Shown here piece after piece: positions 60,404 to 64,000 of a stretch of DNA of 64,000 nt. This stretch comes from Adiantum capillus-veneris. Its lineage: Eukaryota > Streptophyta > Polypodiopsida > Polypodiales > Pteridaceae. Location of the stretch: positions 144,469,640 through 144,533,639 of the forward strand of contig CM043955.1 in NCBI GenBank assembly GCA_014529385.2, written 5' to 3'. A model generated the notes under the pieces. It was not told where the DNA came from. It did no database searches and saw only the letters and a program-made list of their open reading frames with translations. A program made the position numbers and the translations under genes. Position 1 is the first letter of the stretch. Each line of letters starts with the position of its first letter.

Positions 60404-60661
60404 TGAAGGGAATGGGATCGTGCTGGCTAGGGAGGATGAAAGAGATCAATTAACTTGGACTCATAAACATGATCTTGAGTTGCTAGTAAGCCATCACAAG
60501 CTCACCATAAACAAGAGAGATATGTAATGCAAGATAGACTTGTGTTTATTTATTCATGAAATGAGCTTTAAAATAGCTCTACAGACTTGCACCACAGCAT
60601 GTGAGATAGTTACACTCTTCTCTCCTTGACTCACAATTTAGGACAAAGCTCACACTTTATG
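60404..60661 (-). repeat. LTR, left (3') of gag-only element
   Basis: Matches 63101-63421 but lacks about 63 bp near its start (after GATGAAAGAG). Confidence 0.8.
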
Positions 60662-60905
60662 ATCCTCCCCTTGAGGTTTGGACTAGGAAGAAACTGAAGA
60701 AAACTTCCATCTCTTGCACACTCCAATCCAGGAGCAAAAGAACATCTCCAGTCCAGGAGACCATCCCCAATACAGGAGACAAAATATCTCTAATTCAAGA
60801 GACACTCAAACACCTCCCCTCAAAACAGATGTATAAAACTGAGACCAAGCTAGTCCAAGCTATCTCCAAAAAAATTCAACTGAAGGGGAAATGCTAAAAC
60901 AAAAG

Positions 60906-61718
60906 CTAGAGAATGTCCTTGTAGACTAAAACTTTGTCCTCTTCTGCCAAATACACTTTGGGCCTTGGATTTTTTATGGTGTTTCCTCTGTCCCTTTTGA
61001 AACACTTGGAAGGAAGATGACCTTTAAATAGCAAATGTTGCGAGTCTTCGATGCTAGAAAATCCTTCGCTGTGTTCCCTTCTTTGCCACACTTGAAACAA
61101 GTTTTGTTGTTAGAGCTAACTGCAAAATCTGCTCCCCATGAAGTAGCATTACTCCCTTTCTTCTTCTCCTCAGACATTAAAGAGTTGATGACATCTTGAA
61201 AATCTGGTGTTGGATTCTTCTCCTCAATGATGGTCATGATCTGGTCAAAGCTAGGTGGTAAGGCTGCTAGAAGAACTACAATTTTGTCCTCCTCTAGTAT
61301 TGCACTGTTTACATAAGCTAGTGTGGTCATGCTTTTGAGGAGATTGACCAATCTTGCAATATCTTTGCTATGTTCCATTTTCCATTTGTATAGATCTTTC
61401 TTAAGATCATTTTGCTCTTTTTTTTCCTCGCTCCTACGTTTTTTCTAATGCTTCCCATGCAGCTGACGAGGTATCACAATCATCATTAAATTGTACATGA
61501 TTGTCATGTAGTGCAGTGATTATGATTCCTAATGCCTCCTCGTCCTTGGCTTGATTTTGTGCACTCATAACTTGTGTCATTACTTGTGCAGATGGATCAA
61601 TGAGCTTTGGCTTGACTATCCCCCACAATTTCTTCTTCATTAAGTAGCCTTTCAACTTGGTTTGCCAAGTATGATAGACCTCCCTATTAAATTTCCCAAG
61701 CCCCTTCTCCTCCATTGA
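60906..61718 (-). pseudogene. Copia gag of the gag-only element
   Basis: Minus-strand frames 61715-61434 (YHTWQTKLKGYLMKKKLWG, AWEALEKT) and 61378-60974 (MEHSKDIARLVNLLKSM, LAALPPSFDQIMTII, then CFKCGKEGNTAKDF), with a shift between them near 61430. This is the copia gag with its zinc knuckle. The knuckle's third and last positions are altered (His to Asn, Cys to Phe). No protease, integrase or RT follows before the purine tract. Confidence 0.8.
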
Positions 61719-61855
61719 GCTAATAGAGGGGTCTTAGCTTAGGAGACTCTCCTAGACAATGTCTACCTCTTTACACGACCACAAATTCTCCTTATGAGAT
61801 TATTGGAGATATATTTTGCAATTCTATTGTGCTTGGCTGCAAGATTTTGAAGTTT

Positions 61856-61913
<58 letters not shown>

Positions 61914-63081
61914 AGAAATTATCTTTGGTTTTTGTGAAGCTCCTCTTCACCGGAGTGAAGCCCCACTTCACAATAGTTCCTTTGATATATTGGATTCCCT
62001 TTGATGTTCGATGTCGAGATGCAAAATCTTGTATGCACCCTTGTGAAGCTCTCTTTGTGTGCTCAAGGTTGTTCCTTGCCTTGGGAAGTCTTTGGTGTCC
62101 ACTTGATAGGAATTTGCCCCTTAATGGCTTGGAAAGCTTTTTTTTATTCTCCTTTGAAGCTTGGCAGGGTGCTTTGTTGCAGCTTGGTGGGAGCAAGTCC
62201 TTAAAGGGTCTCAAAAGGCTTGAGGCAACAAGCTTAATGAAATGAGCTCCTCTTAGGGGTTTACCTTGGTGTAGCAGGGTTGTGGAAGCGGGGCCTCGTA
62301 AGGGTGTCCTGCTTGGACAGTCTCACAACACGTGGAATCTGCTGCTTATGGAGCCGACCTAGTTATAGGGCACCTTGGGATCCGGTTGGTGTCTACCACT
62401 CGTGAAGCAAAAAGGTTTGCGCGCATGCATGCCCACTAGCGAGCCCAATTGAATTCTCTAGCTGGATTTGATTGCAAGGCTTAGTTCGCTCACATCCCCC
62501 CCTTCTCAACACGACAGGAGTTGAGCCTTAGACATCACAAAGTCAACACCCTTAACCTAGGGAGTTAGCCATATGAGACAAACCATTTGCCTGTGTGAGT
62601 CCTCCAAAAATTGATATGTTAACTTTGACTGTGCAGGAAACCACACACAAATTCACATACACACACCTAATAATAGCACAAAATGGACAATCGGTTGAGG
62701 GTGCTTCCGACGTCCAATTGTAGTGTTTAAGGGCTCTACGGGAAGATTGCAATGAGCTCTTTGAGATAATGTGAGCAATGCAGGGAGGAATTGAGCTCGA
62801 TGAAATTGATTGAAGAGGCAAACCAACAAAAATTGAGACAAAACACAACACAAGTGCGGACTAGAGTGCAAGCTAGTGCAATCGTTTGTGAAACTGCCTA
62901 TTGGCGACTACTAATGATGACTAATCTTTCTTCCTTAGCTTAATGAACATGGGTAGTGGTACATCCTTTCAAGGGTGCATGTCCCATCATGTGATCAAAC
63001 GAAAAGAAATTATGCAATGCAAAGGAATGCTAATCCTACCATAGCACACAAAAGCATAGTAGTATTCCTAGCTAGCACAAC
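61719..63081. other. Leader of the gag-only element
   Basis: Non-coding as far as can be seen. Contains a (GA)n run at 61858-61910 and several CT-rich stretches. Confidence 0.5.
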
Positions 63082-63100
63082 CTCGAGCTCTGATACCACT

Positions 63101-63421
63101 TGAAGGGAATGGGATCGTGCTAGCTAGGGAGGATGAAAGAGAAACATTGTGCACATAAGTGAGTTTGTGTTGGCTAGATTATCACTCAAGCAAATTATGT
63201 TCCAGGATCGATCAACTTGGACTCATAAACACGATCTTGAGTTGTTGCTCAGTCGTCACAAGCTCACAATAAAAAAGAGAGAGATGTAATGCAAAATAGA
63301 ATTGTGTTTATTCATTCTTGAAATGAGATTTAAGTAGCTCTATAGACTTGCACCACAACATGTGGATAATTACACTCATCTCTCCTTGACTCACACTTCA
63401 GGACAAAGCTCACACTTTACA
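63101..63421 (-). repeat. LTR, right (5') of gag-only element
   Basis: Ends TTTACA at 63421 (TGTAAAGTGTGAGC on the minus strand) and begins TGAAGGGAATGG at 63101 next to the primer site. Confidence 0.8.
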
Positions 63422-63695
63422 AAGATATCCTAGATGGTCTTTATGCAAGTGGCAATGAGGCTAAAATTGCATTGTTGCATAAAGAGCTGGAGTCAAAGAT
63501 TATGCATGAGATAGATGAAATGGACACTTTCCTTGCTGGTGTCAAGGATATAAATGAGCATAAATTATGCATGAGATAGATGAAATGGACACTTTCCTTG
63601 CTGGTGTCAAGGATATAAATGAGCATAAATTATGCATGAGATAGATGAAATGGACACTTTCCTTGTTGGTGTCAAGGATATAAATGAGCATAAAT
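63422..63695 (+). pseudogene. Ty1/copia gag, right part, with 65 bp triplication
   Basis: Resumes the split copia gag: ILDGLYASGNEAKIALLHK, ELESKIMHEIDEMDTFL and AGVKDINE. The segment from TATGCATGAG to GAGCATAAAT is present three times (63501, 63566, 63631), which shifts the frame. Confidence 0.8.
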
Positions 63696-64000
63696 TACCA
63701 AAAGGCGAGCAAAGAAATCTGAGCAAGGCACAAAAAGCGAGCGGTAAAATTGAGCAAACACCACTTCATTTGCCAAATCCTACAAACTCATGCTCCAAAA
63801 TTCTGTAAAGTAAAAAAATTGATTGAATGATTTTAGCCCATATATCACAAACAGGAAATTTATCAATAGATGTAAATGTACGCTCAAAGTTTTCATTTCT
63901 TATATCAGGTGCCATATCACATGACTTGAGAAGGTACATGCTAGGATGTTTCTTTATAGGTCAAGGTAGCTATAAAAAATTAACAAGGAGGTTCATATGG
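63696..64000. other. Unassigned DNA at window end
   Basis: After the triplication the copia gag is not recognisable. No other feature seen. Confidence 0.4.

Larger units (their letters stand above)
60404..63421 (-). mobile_element. Gag-only (TR-GAG-like) copia element
   Basis: LTRs 60404-60661 and 63101-63421, both starting TGAAGGGAATGGGATCGTG on the plus strand. A primer site (TGGTATCAGAGCTCGAGG, minus strand, 63082-63099) lies inside the right LTR and a purine-rich tract (CAAGGGGAGGATCA) next to the left one. Only gag is encoded, on the minus strand. Flanks GGGAC and AAGAT do not give a clear target duplication, but the split gag outside supports insertion. Confidence 0.75.

Noticed and set aside
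61816-62214. Frames with Arg-Glu or Ser-Leu runs
   Set aside because: Translation of the (GA)n microsatellite at 61858-61910.

Overview
The window is eukaryotic plant DNA made almost entirely of nested, decayed transposable elements. No intact host gene, tRNA, rRNA or CRISPR array was seen. The PPR repeat relics (1-2.8 kb), clock-type pseudo-response-regulator relic, Tnp2/CACTA transposase and Ty3/gypsy and Ty1/copia elements fit a large, repeat-rich land-plant genome. The PPR style (long runs resembling ALVDMYAKCGAL) suggests a fern or other seedless plant, but that is inference.

Layout. 0-3.7 kb: PPR fragments in both orientations, short tandem duplications, a TG/AG microsatellite. 3.99-16.0 kb: remains of a CACTA (En/Spm) DNA transposon. 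Its right terminus ends exactly at 16004 (CACTA end, rich in GCGACG motifs). It holds a minus-strand Tnp2 transposase (8.9-11.2 kb), a zinc-finger exon, a SET-domain-like ORF on the same strand (11.4-12.2 kb), and a plus-strand second transposon gene whose 5' exons (3.99-4.98 kb) and 3' exons (12.66-13.51 kb) lie on opposite sides of Tnp2 with compatible splice phase. Between the halves are a PRR receiver-domain relic and a 2 kb degenerate coding region I cannot assign.

18.2-28.6 kb: an old plus-strand Ty3/gypsy element was split by a 9.6 kb Ty3/gypsy derivative (18728-28304, target duplication TTATT, very long LTRs with internal ~150 bp AT-rich repeats). That element was in turn hit in its integrase by a 1.05 kb foldback element (23175-24223, target duplication TAG). 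Both insertions are supported because removing the insert restores an open reading frame.

28.6-43.7 kb: a minus-strand Ty3/gypsy pol resembling the Tat/Athila group, a ~0.6 kb sequence triplicated in tandem, a short-LTR copia derivative (34610-38206, TSD CATGG), a plus-strand gypsy gag, and LTR remnants including an inverted pair. 43781-52794: a structurally complete but mutated Ty3/gypsy element (TSD AGAGA). 52908-58372: a minus-strand degenerate Ty3/gypsy element with two 177 bp LTRs. 58.4-64 kb: another LTR remnant and a plus-strand copia gag split by a gag-only LTR element (60404-63421), plus a 65 bp triplication near the window end.

The most unusual content is the SET-domain ORF within the CACTA gene cluster and the captured PRR fragment in the same element. 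Short tandem duplications recur in decayed coding sequence throughout.
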